This document shows positions 10,979 through 20,665 of a DNA stretch of 64,000 nt, in pieces. The notes beneath the pieces were generated by a model. It was not told the DNA's origin. It worked only from the letters and a program-made list of their open reading frames with translations, and did not search any database. Source of the DNA: Cepaea nemoralis (Eukaryota > Mollusca > Gastropoda > Stylommatophora > Helicidae); contig JACEFZ010027953.1 of assembly GCA_014155875.1 (NCBI GenBank), positions 124,001-188,000 on the forward strand, given 5' to 3'. Position 1 is the stretch's first letter. The number at the start of each line of letters is the position of its first letter. The position numbers and the translations under genes were made by a program.

Positions 10979-11375
10979 GGGGGGCTGAGTGGTCAGGGGT
11001 ATGGTGGCCGCCTCGATTGCTGGAGGTCCCGGGTTCAATTCCCGGTGAGGGAGGGATTTTTTCACGTGGACTTCTAGTAACAAAATTTCCCCTGATCTCT
11101 AGGTAGTGAGATCAGATGCCCGTGTGCATTGTTACGGACGTAAAACAACCCTTGGCAGTTGGAAATCGAAAAAGAGTAGCCTAACGGCGCTGCCCGGGCA
11201 ATATTTAAAGTTAAAAATCTACCCAAAGTATCCCAGGATGCTTGCCGGTGCTACGCAGTTCGTGCACTGAGCTGAGTTTCTCCGGACTCAGTCTTGAGTT
11301 AGGAGCAGAACGGAGCACTTATTAGTTACACCCGTGTGCCGTGATGTTGATCCGCCGACTTACCTAAACTAAACT
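10979..11375 (+). mobile_element. tRNA-derived SINE, family A, copy 1
   Basis: The 397-bp element begins with a tRNA-like head. The A-box-like ctgagtggtcaggggtatgg and the B-box-like cgggttcaattcccgg are correctly spaced for Pol III. The body includes cacgtggacttctagtaa, ggcagttggaaatcgaaaaa and gtagcctaacggcgct, and the tail is a short ctaaactaaacta repeat. A full minus-strand copy at 43786-44173 shares all of these. An imperfect target-site duplication flanks it. Confidence 0.85.
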
Positions 11376-11469
11376 AAACACAGGCGTAGTGTACATTCTA
11401 TTTTCGTTATTTTGGGGCAAGTGCAGACATTCAGATATATGGGCACATGGGTATCTTCAGGTGGATTAA

Positions 11470-12015
11470 GATCCACAGAGATGCAGAACTGAATAGGACA
11501 AGCAAACACTGCATTCTATCAAATGAAGAACATTTTGTGCAATAAGTCTTTGTTCTTGAAAGTTAGAAAAAGAGTTCTTACATGGTACATAATACCAATT
11601 CTAACATATGGTTGCGAATCCTGGACAATTAGTAAACGGACGAAAAATCCATGAAAGCCTTGGTGATGTCGTTTTATAGAAGATTGCTGAAAATTAATAA
11701 GACATCCAAAATTAGCAATCTCGACAGTTTTGAGGGTAGCTAAGTCACAAAGACACCTTATCATAAATATCAGAAAGAAGCATTCATTATTTTATGGCTA
11801 TATTATGAGATTTTACAAACTGGAGCATGTTGTGACAATCGGAGAGATTTATGGAATGTGAGATAGAGGAAAACAACATGAGAAAATTCTTGAGAATCTT
11901 GTGTCGTCTCACGGAAGGCAGTCAACACACGAATTTTAATCCATGCCGTCGGAGATCGCAATTTCTGGAGGGTTGTCATCGCTCACACCAGTCGAAAAGC
12001 ACAGTATGATGATGA
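11470..12015 (+). pseudogene. LINE reverse-transcriptase C-terminal fragment ending in GATGATGAT
   Basis: The plus strand, read with several frame changes, gives LINE RT post-catalytic landmarks: a YGCES-WTIS-like stretch near 11605-11635, then FYRRLLKI near 11675, a region around 11800-11860, and HAVGDRNFWRVVIAHTS near 11945-11995, followed by a gatgatgat tail. It is multiply broken. The element is not LINE A, B or D, since the sequence is clearly different. Confidence 0.6.
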
Positions 12016-12211
12016 TAGTGTACACAATTACAACGAGCGCTGATGCGGCGTCACACACACCCTTTTTCATGTTGCTTTGTTATATCTTGCAGCAGCTGTC
12101 ACCTCCCTTATCTTTCAGACAAAGCCAGCCGTTAGCTCTTCGCAACAGGTGTTTAAAACAGAACATGCTAATTTTCGTACATCTTTGGACCCGCACCAGT
12201 CAAACACTTAC

Positions 12212-12317
12212 CTTCTCTTCTGTCTTGTGACAACCACGATGATGATGAGTGCAATGGTCGCCAGCAAAATGGAACATAACACCAGGGTGATTATTAGGAT
12301 TAAGTATGGTAGACCGT
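12212..12317 (-). CDS. Candidate host exon encoding a transmembrane segment
   Basis: On the minus strand a 106-bp block lies between a plausible acceptor (gtgtttcag, CAG at 12320-12318) and a consensus donor (gtaagt, 12211-12206). In the only open frame (two bases, 34 codons, two bases) it encodes DGLPYLILII, about 20 further residues dominated by Leu, Ile and Val, then VVVTRQKR. That is a single hydrophobic helix followed at once by a basic stop-transfer cluster, as in type I membrane receptors. A decayed copy of its 5' part lies upstream at 12905-12960. No neighbouring exon could be recognised, and the polypyrimidine tract is weak. It may be a real exon, a gene relic or chance. The protein family is unknown. 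Confidence 0.4.
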
Positions 12318-12539
12318 CTGAAACACATTCACAATTATATGTATATACATGTACATTAATCGATAATTATACAAAATTATTTTATGTAGTAGTTGTTAGA
12401 TCACCATTAGTTGCATCTTTTTGCTTCAGATCTACTTAGAAAGCTTAACATTTAGCCACATAGAACGCACAGATTACAACAAAATGGACCATTACAAAAA
12501 AGTTATTCAAAACAACGTTTTCCCGTAGTGAATTTGAAT

Positions 12540-12896
12540 AAAGAAGACGCAAACCATAGATTATACTATCTACTGCCTGGCATATTTCGCTGCATCTCGT
12601 CAGGTACATACTGTCGTTTCATACATAAAATATTCGTTTGTTAAAGCTTGCAGAAGCGATAATAATTAATCTACATAGGCCAGTTTTGTGCAAACAGAAA
12701 GACATGATAGTCAGTTTAAAATTACCATTATAAACAATTGACATTACTGTGCGAACATGTGTATATTTAAGCTTGAAAGATGTATCTAATTATGTTACTC
12801 TGTATAGTGATAATTCGGTAGTATGTACTTGACGAGATCCAGCGAAATATGTCAGGCAATAAATCGTACAATCTATGGTTTGTGTCTTCATTATAC
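12540..12896. mobile_element. MITE-like element with about 70-bp terminal inverted repeats
   Basis: The left arm (about 12543-12612, containing gcaaaccatagatta, gcctggcatatttcgctgca and ctcgtcaggtacata) is the reverse complement, with few mismatches, of the right arm (about 12827-12893, containing tatgtacttgacgagat, cagcgaaatatgtcaggca and aatctatggtttg). The centre of about 210 bp is AT-rich and non-coding. No clear target-site duplication was found, so the superfamily is open. It lies between the candidate exon and its decayed copy. Confidence 0.75.
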
Positions 12897-12904
12897 AAGT
12901 GTTA

Positions 12905-12960
12905 TTATTATGATTAGGTATGGTAAGCCGTCTAAAACAAATTTACAGTTATACGTATAT
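12905..12960 (-). pseudogene. Decayed duplicate of the candidate transmembrane exon
   Basis: On the minus strand an acceptor-like ttttag is followed by DGLPYLIIIITLV and then a stop, parallel to the start of the exon at 12317. The flanking intron-like sequence (ttatacgtatatacat versus ttatatgtatatacat) is also shared, so the duplication covered intron plus exon. The MITE-like element marks where the similarity ends. Confidence 0.45.
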
Positions 12961-13021
12961 ACATGAATGTTGTCTTTTAACAAGATTATATTATGATGTA
13001 ATTTTTTGATCACTATTAATA

Positions 13022-13262
13022 AAAGAGCCGGCTTCGTGGCTTAGAGGTTAGCGACTTCTCTCCGTAATCTCGTATACTCTCGTAGGTAACGTGATGACGG
13101 TGAGAATCAGTACTGGTTCGAATCGCATCGGTAACTTACGGGGTATGTGAGCCGGCCGCTCAGAAACAATGGCAAACTACTGAGCGTAATCTTGCCAAGA
13201 AATCAACATACACCTGAAAGATGCTGGTGTTGACAGCGATGTCCTGTAAAGGATATGCAAAA
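13022..13262 (+). mobile_element. tRNA-derived SINE, family C, copy 2
   Basis: The head has the A-box-like tggcttagaggttagcg and the B-box-like tggttcgaatc, with a longer spacer (about 75 bases) than a normal tRNA. The tail reads caatggcaaactact, ttgccaagaaatc and gcgatgtcctgtaaagga, matching the minus-strand copy at 10640-10880. Confidence 0.7.
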
Positions 13263-13439
13263 CATTTTATTAGTAAAAGTGGTCTATACCTTATTGCATT
13301 ACACCGATCCTTTAACTTCTTTTTTTCCGCTGGCTTGCAATAAATTGTCTATATCTGCAAACGTTGTTTCTTGTATAAATTGCACTGACTTTGTTTACTT
13401 TACTTAGAGGTCCCTAGTGTTTATCTTTCACTGTTTTTT

Positions 13440-13570
13440 GTTTTTTCTCTAAAATGTGCCAAAATATGGTGTATTCGGGATAGTCTTCAAATATGTGGTC
13501 TGCTGTCTGCCGCATCAATCCACATGTGCACAATGTTGGATTGACAGTATTGAATTTTGTAGACACATGG
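13440..13570 (-). pseudogene. LINE C-terminal (post-RNase H) fragment beside the 23-bp array
   Basis: Minus-strand translation after the array reads VSTKFNTVNPTLCTCGL, then RQTADHIFEDYPEY. The CxC...H motif with a following C or Y is typical of the C-terminal end of LINEs that carry RNase H. The last array unit runs into it in frame (EHNLLCNHVSTKFN). An RNase H piece of similar type lies at 15120-15460 on the same strand, so both may be parts of one element split by array growth. Confidence 0.55.
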
Positions 13571-14630
13571 TTACATAATAGGTTGTGTTCTGTATACATA
13601 ATAGGTTGTGTTCTGTATACATAATAGGTTGTGTTCTGTATACATAATAGGTTGTGTTCTGTATACATAATAGGTTGTGTTCTGTATACATAATAGGTTG
13701 TGTTCTGTATACATAATAGGTTGTGTTCTGTATACATAATAGGTTGTGTTCTGTATACATAATAGGTTGTGTTCTGTATACATAATAGGTTGTGTTCTGT
13801 ATACATAATAGGTTGTGTTCTGTATACATAATAGGTTGTGTTCTGTATACATAATAGGTTGTGTTCTGTATACATAATAGGTTGTGTTCTGTATACATAA
13901 TAGGTTGTGTTCTGTATACATAATAGGTTGTGTTCTGTATACATAATAGGTTGTGTTCTGTATACATAATAGGTTGTGTTCTGTATACATAATAGGTTGT
14001 GTTCTATATACATAATAGGTTGTGTTCTGTATACATAATAGGTTGTGTTCTGTATACATAATAGGTTGTGTTCTGTATACATAATAGGTTGTGTTCTATA
14101 TACATAATAGGTTGTGTTCTGTATACATAATAGGTTGTGTTCTGTATACATAATAGGTTGTGTTCTGTATACATAATAGGTTGTGTTCTGTATACATAAT
14201 AGGTTGTGTTCTGTATACATAATAGGTTGTGTTCTGTATACATAATAGGTTGTGTTCTGTATACATAATAGGTTGTGTTCTGTATACATAATAGGTTGTG
14301 TTCTGTATACATAATAGGTTGTGTTCTGTATACATAATAGGTTGTGTTCTGTATACATAATATGTTGTGTTCTGTATACATAATAGGTTGTGTTCTGTAT
14401 ACATAATAGGTTGTGTTCTGTATACATAATAGGTTGTGTTCTGTATACATAATAGGTTGTGTTCTGTATACATAATAGGTTGTGTTCTGTATACATAATA
14501 GGTTGTGTTCTGTATACATAATAGGTTGTGTTCTGTATACATAATAGGTTGTGTTCTGTATACATAATAGGTTGTGTTCTGTATACATAATAGGTTGTGT
14601 TCTGTATACATAATAGGTTGTGTTCTGTAC
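13571..14630. repeat. Near-perfect 23-bp minisatellite, about 46 units
   Basis: The unit is cataataggt, tgtgttctgt, ata. Nearly all copies are identical. Exceptions include two with ctatata (about 14005 and 14097) and one with aatatgttg (about 14362). Because 23 is not a multiple of three and the unit has no minus-strand stop in any frame, all three minus frames stay open, giving artefactual ORFs of up to 489 codons. The uniformity implies very recent expansion or an array whose length the assembler could not determine. Confidence 0.97.
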
Positions 14631-14639
14631 TGAGGCACA

Positions 14640-15110
14640 GAATAATGATTCGGTCTATTCTGACCATAAAGTGGTATCCATCTTGTGCTGGTGTTGGGGG
14701 TTTTCTGGTTAGTTTAATGATTCTGTTATTTTTGTGGACCGACTTATACCGACCATTCAACATTGTCAACCCAAAGATTACCAGAAATGATTTATAGATA
14801 TACAACGAATGTGAACAGGGAGAAAGTAGATAGATAAAATATATAGATAGTTTGGCTAATCGGCATAACCTGGACAGGAACACATGTTTGATCCTCGACT
14901 TCTGATCTGATGTGTTCGGCTATCAATTCTACGTCATACGTATACTCTAGGTTGTTTATACTATAATCTCGAAACATTATTTCTGGATTATCTTTGATCT
15001 CTCCAATTATTGTTTTGTTAGAAAAGAAAAGAGATTTAAGGACAAAACATATCCTTCCTTGCGTTTTGCTTTGCTTTTTCTGTTTATAATTACCAATTAT
15101 AATTCCTATT
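14640..15110. other. No recognisable feature
   Basis: AT-rich sequence between the 23-bp array and the RNase H fragment. If the two LINE pieces belong together, this is probably decayed LINE sequence or a further insertion. No motif can be named. Confidence 0.4.
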
Positions 15111-15119
15111 TTATTTCTG

Positions 15120-15480
15120 TTACTTGTTAAGTACTTTCAACAACAACAAAAATATTATTCCGAGAACTTCGACTTCGATTTTAATATTCTTCAACACTGC
15201 TATAATTTCATTACGTTTTACGATTCCGAATGCTCTGGCGACACCTCTTTTAACTTGCTGTTCTCGCAGTATGACCATGGATGCAGATTCACAGTCATCA
15301 CTTGCTTCTCGCAAACGACTGACTTTTCGTAGAGCATTCAGAATATCAGCCTGGTCCATGACTCGTCCGCCCTCAACAGTAGTCTTACCTGCAAGTCTGT
15401 CTTCCTGCTCATTTCCATGTATACCCGCATGCCCAGGCATGAAAATGAAACTAATCATAGCCAGCCATGACCACTACAGA
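15120..15480 (-). pseudogene. LINE RNase H domain fragment
   Basis: The minus strand encodes MPGHAGIHGNEQEDRLAG, the final catalytic-site region of LINE RNase H domains, where GHxG...N-E-x-AD is the usual pattern; E replaces A in the last pair here. About 80 residues follow in the same frame. No RT sequence is attached upstream, so the element is 5'-truncated or eroded. LINE C at 22.4 kb has the closely similar CPGHAGVRGNEQADRLAG. Confidence 0.75.
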
Positions 15481-15484
15481 GACA

Positions 15485-16295
15485 ACAACTACTGTTTTCG
15501 GACCTAACCCATCTCTATCTTCCTGAGCATACCCATTGAGTCACTATGGAAACATGTCCGAATTAAGGTCTGTATCTCGAGCCATGTAATTGCTTTACTT
15601 ACTTCCATGACTTCCATAGTCAGACTACTTGTGGCTAAGGCAAATACCAGAATCTTTCTTCACAATTCTTCTTTCATACTGAGCCATAAAAGTAATACAT
15701 GCTATAGTCAGTAAGCATACAAACGTTGTCAAAAAGAATCCCCTGTCGCACTCTTGTTTATATTTTAAATGTATCTGTTAGTTATTCCCCCCGAAGAACT
15801 CTACACACTAAATGTTAATTCAAAATTGCGCTTTTCCGACTCATATTCGCTCAGCTGTCAACAGGCGTCGTCAGCACACCAGAACTCGTTATACTGTAAG
15901 TTTAGTTGGCTATAGAATTACAATGTTGTGGTTGTTCTATTGATTACTCCATAGATTTTATCATTATGTTGTGCAAGAAATAATGTGATGAAATAACCGA
16001 TTGTTAGCTTCATGTCTCCCAAATATCTTTACCCTGTTTTTGTGTCACATGTCCTTTGTGTCATATATTATGGCGTGTTTCTATAGAATGTGGGGTGTCT
16101 ACGTGACTTCACGGCAGATGGTACTGCAATGAGAATTAAGGTTCAAGTCCTCTAAAGCACATCGGTTGCCTTTATATAACATATTTATAGAGTATGCAAG
16201 GTCTGTAAAGTAAAGTACTGTTGCAAAGTGGAAGAAGCTGGACACAGCTGAGATGTGGTCTCTGAGAAGAATTTTTAGATCATAAATAGCCAAGG
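15485..16295. other. No recognisable feature
   Basis: Mixed AT-rich sequence. I find no element ends, coding motifs or RNA gene on either strand. Confidence 0.45.
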
Positions 16296-16301
16296 ACGTA
16301 G

Positions 16302-16590
16302 CATGGCGGAATAGATAAGAGCGGCTCTTAAACTACGGTGTGCTGATGCCGAGGTAGAGGGTTCAAACCCTACACCGGTCAGCTGGACTAAAATGTTGAC
16401 TTCTTGTCCTTGACTCGGGGGTGTACATTACAAGTACATCAGGGGTCGGAGTGGGTTAATCTGATGGCGAAGGAGCACTGGTATTTGAGAAAGCTAATCC
16501 CTACGCAAAAATTAGTTCAGTACACTAGACGTACTAGTATGTGTAATGACCACTCTTGATTTCAAACCGAACGAACGTAAAAGAATGGAT
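16302..16590 (+). mobile_element. tRNA-derived SINE, family D
   Basis: The head reads ggcggaatagataagag, then an anticodon-arm-like and long variable-arm-like region, then agggttcaaaccctacacc, a convincing B box with T-arm pairing; Leu- or Ser-type ancestry is possible. The 3' part (cgcaaaaattagttcagtac and accgaacgaacg) is shared with 7425-7565. The left edge of the 8-kb duplication lies inside this SINE at 16468, so copy 2 carries only its 3' part (24534-24656). Confidence 0.65.
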
Positions 16591-16896
16591 TGAGGAGAAA
16601 AACGAGGAGGAATTGACATCTGCAAGTGTTACAAGATCATTAGTCAAAACTATAAGGAAAAAGACTGACATGATGAGAGAATTAAAAAACTGTATATCAA
16701 CAAAAGAGGTTGAAAACAGATGTTATCCTTTCTTGGGAAAATGCTTGGTGGCTAGGCTGAGACAAAGGGAAATCAAGACTCATGTTCTTCTTCTTCTTCT
16801 TCTTCTTCTTCTTCTTCTTCAGCGTTCCGAGCCATTGAGGTTCTTTGCTGCAGATACAATCCGTCTCCATTCGTCTCTTTTGTTGACATTCTCTTG

Positions 16897-17508
16897 TCAG
16901 TCGTTGATTCCAAGTGCTTGTAGGTTTGTATATATATATATTATCTCTCCACCGTCTTCTTGGTTACCTCGGGGTCTACGGTCATTAATTTCCTGAGTGT
17001 AAGTGAGGTTTGTTTTCCAATTGTCTTCCATTCTTTCTATATGTCCCAGCCATTGTAGTATATTAGCCTTCATGATACAAGTGATTAACGGGGACTTAAA
17101 CAGATCATAAATGTCTTTGTTACTTCTTCTTTTCCATTCTCCACTTTGTGTATCTCTAATGGGTCCAAAGATGCGTCTTAAAACTTTGTTCTCAAAGGTT
17201 TGTAACAAGGCTTCGTCTCCTTTCGTTGTACTCCAGGTTTCAGAGCCATACAGCACAACTGGTCTGATCAGTGTTTTGTATATTGTGATTTTGGTGTTAC
17301 GAGATAGCGCATTTGATTTTAGTAGATGATGTAGTGCATAGTATATCTTATTTCCAGAATTGATTCTAGTTTGTATTTCTTCCCTTATGATGTTGGAGCA
17401 GTTGAAGATTGTATCCAGGTATTTGTATGTTTCCGTTCTTTTAATGGTCATATTATCTATTTGTATGTGGCCAGAGTTTTTAGCCATTCCTTCTCTTGAA
17501 ATTACCAT
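16897..17508 (-). pseudogene. LINE B RT thumb and C-terminal region, copy 1
   Basis: Open frame with TYKYLDTIFNCSNIIREEI, LIRPVVLYGSETWSTT, KVLRRIFGPIRD and ILQWLGHIERMEDNW, the standard post-catalytic landmarks of RTE-type RTs. The catalytic YADD box lies upstream at 17847-17836, separated by the 217-bp internal duplication, which shifts the frame. Confidence 0.85.
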
Positions 17509-17769
17509 ATATTATGTCTTATCTTGGTTGATAACCAGCCCCATCTGTTGGGGCATAGTATATCTTATTTCCAAAATTGATTCTAGTTTGTATTTCTTCC
17601 CTTATGATGTTGGAGCAGTTGAAGATTGTATCCAGGTATTTGTATGTTTCCGTTCTTTTAATGGTCATATTATCTATTTGTATGTGGCCAGAGTTTTTAG
17701 CCATTCTTTCTCTTGAAATTACCATATATTCTGTCTTATCTTGGTTGATAACCAACCCCATCTGTTGGC
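17336..17769. repeat. Internal 217-bp direct duplication in LINE B
   Basis: gcatagtatatcttatttcc occurs at 17336 and 17553, and the following roughly 217 bp are nearly identical. The duplicated part encodes the stretch around SGHIQIDNMTIKRTETYKYL. The same duplication is present in copy 2 (from 25402 and 25618), so it predates the 8-kb duplication or is shared by both haplotypes. A length of 217 is not divisible by three, so it breaks the ORF. Confidence 0.9.
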
Positions 17770-19383
17770 CTTTTTCTTTAAGTGAGTCAATATTTCCAAT
17801 GTCTTTTGTTCATTTTCCTCTATAATATATATATATCATCTGCATAACCAAGCAGCTTGGATGTTCCTCCAATATCACATTTCTCCTTTATCTTCCTTAC
17901 AACTTTCTCTAGAGCTAGATTGAAGAGTAGCGGCGATAGTGCATCACATGTTTCAAGCCAGGTGTTATTTGGAAAGGATCTGATTTCCTGCCTTTATATG
18001 TTACTATATTATAAGGATCTTCCATGCATAGTATGGTGGTGTTGATTAAATTCCTTGGTATTTCAAATTCCTGCATAGCATTTCATAGACTATTCCTATG
18101 GACACTATCATAAGCTTTTTTAAAATCCACAAAAATGTTATGGAGATCTCTTTTATATTCCCAGTTTTTCTCGGCTATTTGTCGTAAGATAAATATCTGA
18201 TCTATTGTTGATCTGTTTTGTCTGAAACCCGCCTGGTAGTCACCTAATATGTCTTCTGAGTATGGTTTTAGTCTATTTAGTAATACTGCGGATAGTATCT
18301 TATAGCTTGTGGATAGTAGTGATATTCCTCTATAATTTTCACATTGAAACTTGTTTCCTTTCTTAAAGATAGGTATCAATAATGACTCTTTCCAGTCATG
18401 GGGTAATTCTTCTGTCCTCCAGATTTTTATTATTAGTTCGTATAGCTTTAGATGTATTGCATGGCCACCTGTCTTTATAAATTCAGCAGCAATTCTATCA
18501 GCCCCTGTTGCCTTATTGTTTTTAAGTCGTGTGATTACATATAGGATTTCTTCAAATGCAGGTTCTTCAATTTGTGGTTCATACGTTAGAATTTCTTCCT
18601 GTGGGAAAGTGTTACTTGGAGCTTCACAATTTAGTAATTCAACAAAATATTCTTCCCATGTGTTGCACATTTTCTCATTGGTATTTATCATATTCCCATT
18701 TTTGTCTTTTAAACCATATGTGTTGTGTTGGTGCCCTCTTTTCATTGACTTCAGTTCTTTAAAAGAACTTTCTGGATTCCGTTTTTCTGGTGATTAGTTT
18801 CCATATCTTTGATTATATTACTCATATATTCTCGCTTCTGCTGTCGAACTAGATTTGTAGCCTCTTTACATTCATTTCTATATTGCTCTTCCTTTTGGAT
18901 GTTGTTGATGTCATTTAGCCATAGCTGTCTGGCATTCTTTGTCCTAACGACTGCTTCTTCACATTCTTGATTGAACCATCTGTTCTTTCTATGCTTGGTT
19001 AACACACCGAGATATTCTTCTGCGGTAGATTGAATTGTATTCTTGATGTTCAACCAAGTTTGGTCAACGCTTTCCTTCAAAGGGTTTTGCAGAGTTTCAA
19101 GTTTACATTTTATTTCATCTGTAAATTTCTTTTTGACTGTAATTTCTTGTAGTTTTTCTCTGTTATATGTTGGGTGTAATCTTTGTAATTTAGTATAGAA
19201 ATCTCTCTTAAGTTTTATTTTAAATTTTGCTCCAACGAGGAAGTGGTCGCTGTGGCACTCAACTCCTCTATAACTTCTAATTTGTTGTATGTTTGATGAA
19301 TTTCTGTTGTTAATTAAAATGTGATCTATTTGATTGTAGGTTCTCTTGTCACATGATTTCCAAGTTTGTTTGTGTATATCCAT
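17770..19383 (-). pseudogene. LINE B endonuclease end and RT core, copy 1
   Basis: In order on the minus strand: ATKQ-type end of the endonuclease with NQIDHILINNRNSSN and ECHSDHFLVGAKFK (19383 on), a long linker, then ATGADRIAAEFIKTGG, NYRGISLLSTSYKILS, AGFRQNRSTIDQIF, FVDFKKAYDSVHR (to 18083), and the YADD box at 17847-17836. A TA-dinucleotide expansion lies directly after YADD. Frames change near 18748, 18083 and in the 217-bp repeat, so no full-length protein is possible. Confidence 0.85.
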
Positions 19384-20030
19384 TCTTTGTACTCTGGTAC
19401 TGCTAATCTGCAGTACTTTGGCTTCTGCTAGGTTGATGACTCTCCATCCATTATCATTTGAAGTTGTATGTAGGTTCCATACCGGCCACTTTTTTATGAG
19501 TTTGCTCTCTACCTATTTTTGCATTGAAGTCTCCCAGCACAATCAGGATGCCCTGTTTTTGGGGGTTTCTTCTATAACATCTTCCAAATCATTTCAAAAT
19601 CTTCTTTAACGTCATATTCTTTCTCTTCAGTGGGTGCATGTACATTAATCATTGTTATATTTTTCCATTTACCTTTTATTCGTAATTTACTAATACTGTC
19701 ATTAACAGCTTTAAAGTTTAGAACATTCCCCAATGACCTTTTTTTTTTTATGACAAAACCTGTTCCTAATTCGTGTTTATTTTGGGTGTTTTCTCCATAT
19801 ATTACAATCATTCCATTTTGCTCTAAAGTACCCTCTCCTGGCCAACTTCTTTCTTGAATTGATGTTATATCCATTTGATATTCAACCAGCTCCCGGGTTA
19901 GTTCTTCGGCCGCTCCAGCTCGATATAGTGTCCGTACATTCCATGTTCCAAATCTCAAGAGTCCTTTAACGTTCCGAGGTCGTTGTCCAAATAAGCAAAT
20001 CCGAATTCGAAGCTTATGTATCTGTTTCAT
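19384..20030 (-). pseudogene. LINE B AP-like endonuclease, copy 1
   Basis: The first methionine at 20030 begins MKQIHKLRIRICLFG. The endonuclease opens with FGTWNVRTLYRAGA, followed by DITSIQERSWPGEG, GTGFVIKK and MINVHAPTEEKE. Glutamine and glutamate residues at the expected metal-binding positions are visible (IQE). The frame is lost near 19572; the remainder to 19384 is recognisable only across frames. An 11-T run at about 19739-19749 is one base shorter in copy 2. Confidence 0.8.
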
Positions 20031-20250
20031 AACAAAATAGTGTTTGCAAAGGTGGGGATGTTAACCCCACGCTTCAACCCCCAACCTGGACGACCAGGGT
20101 GTTTCTCTTTGTCTGTTCTCTACCCCTTGACCTGTCCGGCTTGGGAGGCCCTACTGGTAGCTACGCTACCGCCGGCGTAGCTCTCAGAGTCATTGAGAAG
20201 CTCAAGCTCCCCCACCACAACAAATGTAGACATATTAAATATTTGAATAA

Positions 20251-20255
20251 CAGGC

Positions 20256-20288
<33 letters not shown>

Positions 20289-20316
20289 TAAGCAGACAGA
20301 CAGACAAACAGACAGT

Positions 20317-20352
<36 letters not shown>

Positions 20353-20355
20353 TAA

Positions 20356-20410
<55 letters not shown>

Positions 20411-20411
20411 G
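20251..20411. repeat. (CAGA)n microsatellite, copy 1
   Basis: Tetranucleotide CAGA array with small interruptions (taag, aaac), immediately 5' of LINE B on its strand. The corresponding copy 2 array is at about 28300-28475. Confidence 0.95.
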
Positions 20412-20459
20412 GGAAGCAAGCAGATAGGCAGAGATAGGCAGATATGTAGATAGATAGAT

Positions 20460-20665
20460 AGGTAGCATGGACGAATGCACAAACGAATTTTATTTTCAAT
20501 GTGTTACAAAGTGGGCACGCGGGACTTTCTAGTATTGAGCCTTTTCCAAACACTCATCTTATGTACATCAATTATTTATAGTGCATGTTACACTCACATA
20601 GAACAATAGAAACATTGTCAAATGAATGTTCTGAACATAAACAATGCATATTACCATATTATGAA
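20460..20665 (-). repeat. Repeat with AATAAA-like tail, copy a
   Basis: The text cgaattttattttcaatgtg, acaaagtgggcacgcggga, actcatctta and tgaatgttctgaacataaac matches 21209-21400 in order. Read on the minus strand it ends in aaaataaaattcg, which suggests the 3' end of a retroposed element. Confidence 0.6.

Larger units (their letters stand above)
16792..20230 (-). mobile_element. LINE B (RTE-type), copy 1
   Basis: The minus-strand element has a 5' region (about 20040-20230), an AP-like endonuclease (20030-19384), an RT (about 19383-16900) and a (GAA)n microsatellite tail seen as (CTT)n at 16792-16822. The compact single-ORF layout, motifs such as NYRGISLLSTSYKILSAVLL and the microsatellite tail fit the RTE/BovB group. 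It has several frameshifts and an internal 217-bp duplication. Confidence 0.85.

Noticed and set aside
10979..11060. Functional tRNA gene
   Set aside because: A and B boxes are present but the acceptor stem does not pair, and the sequence continues into a SINE body that is repeated at 44 kb.
13414..14883. 489-codon minus-strand ORF
   Set aside because: It is the 23-bp array read through; the repeat is open in all three minus frames. Only its last about 45 codons resemble a LINE C-terminus.
16302..16385. Functional tRNA-Leu or tRNA-Ser gene
   Set aside because: T-arm pairing is good, but the body continues into a repeated SINE tail and the acceptor ends do not match convincingly.
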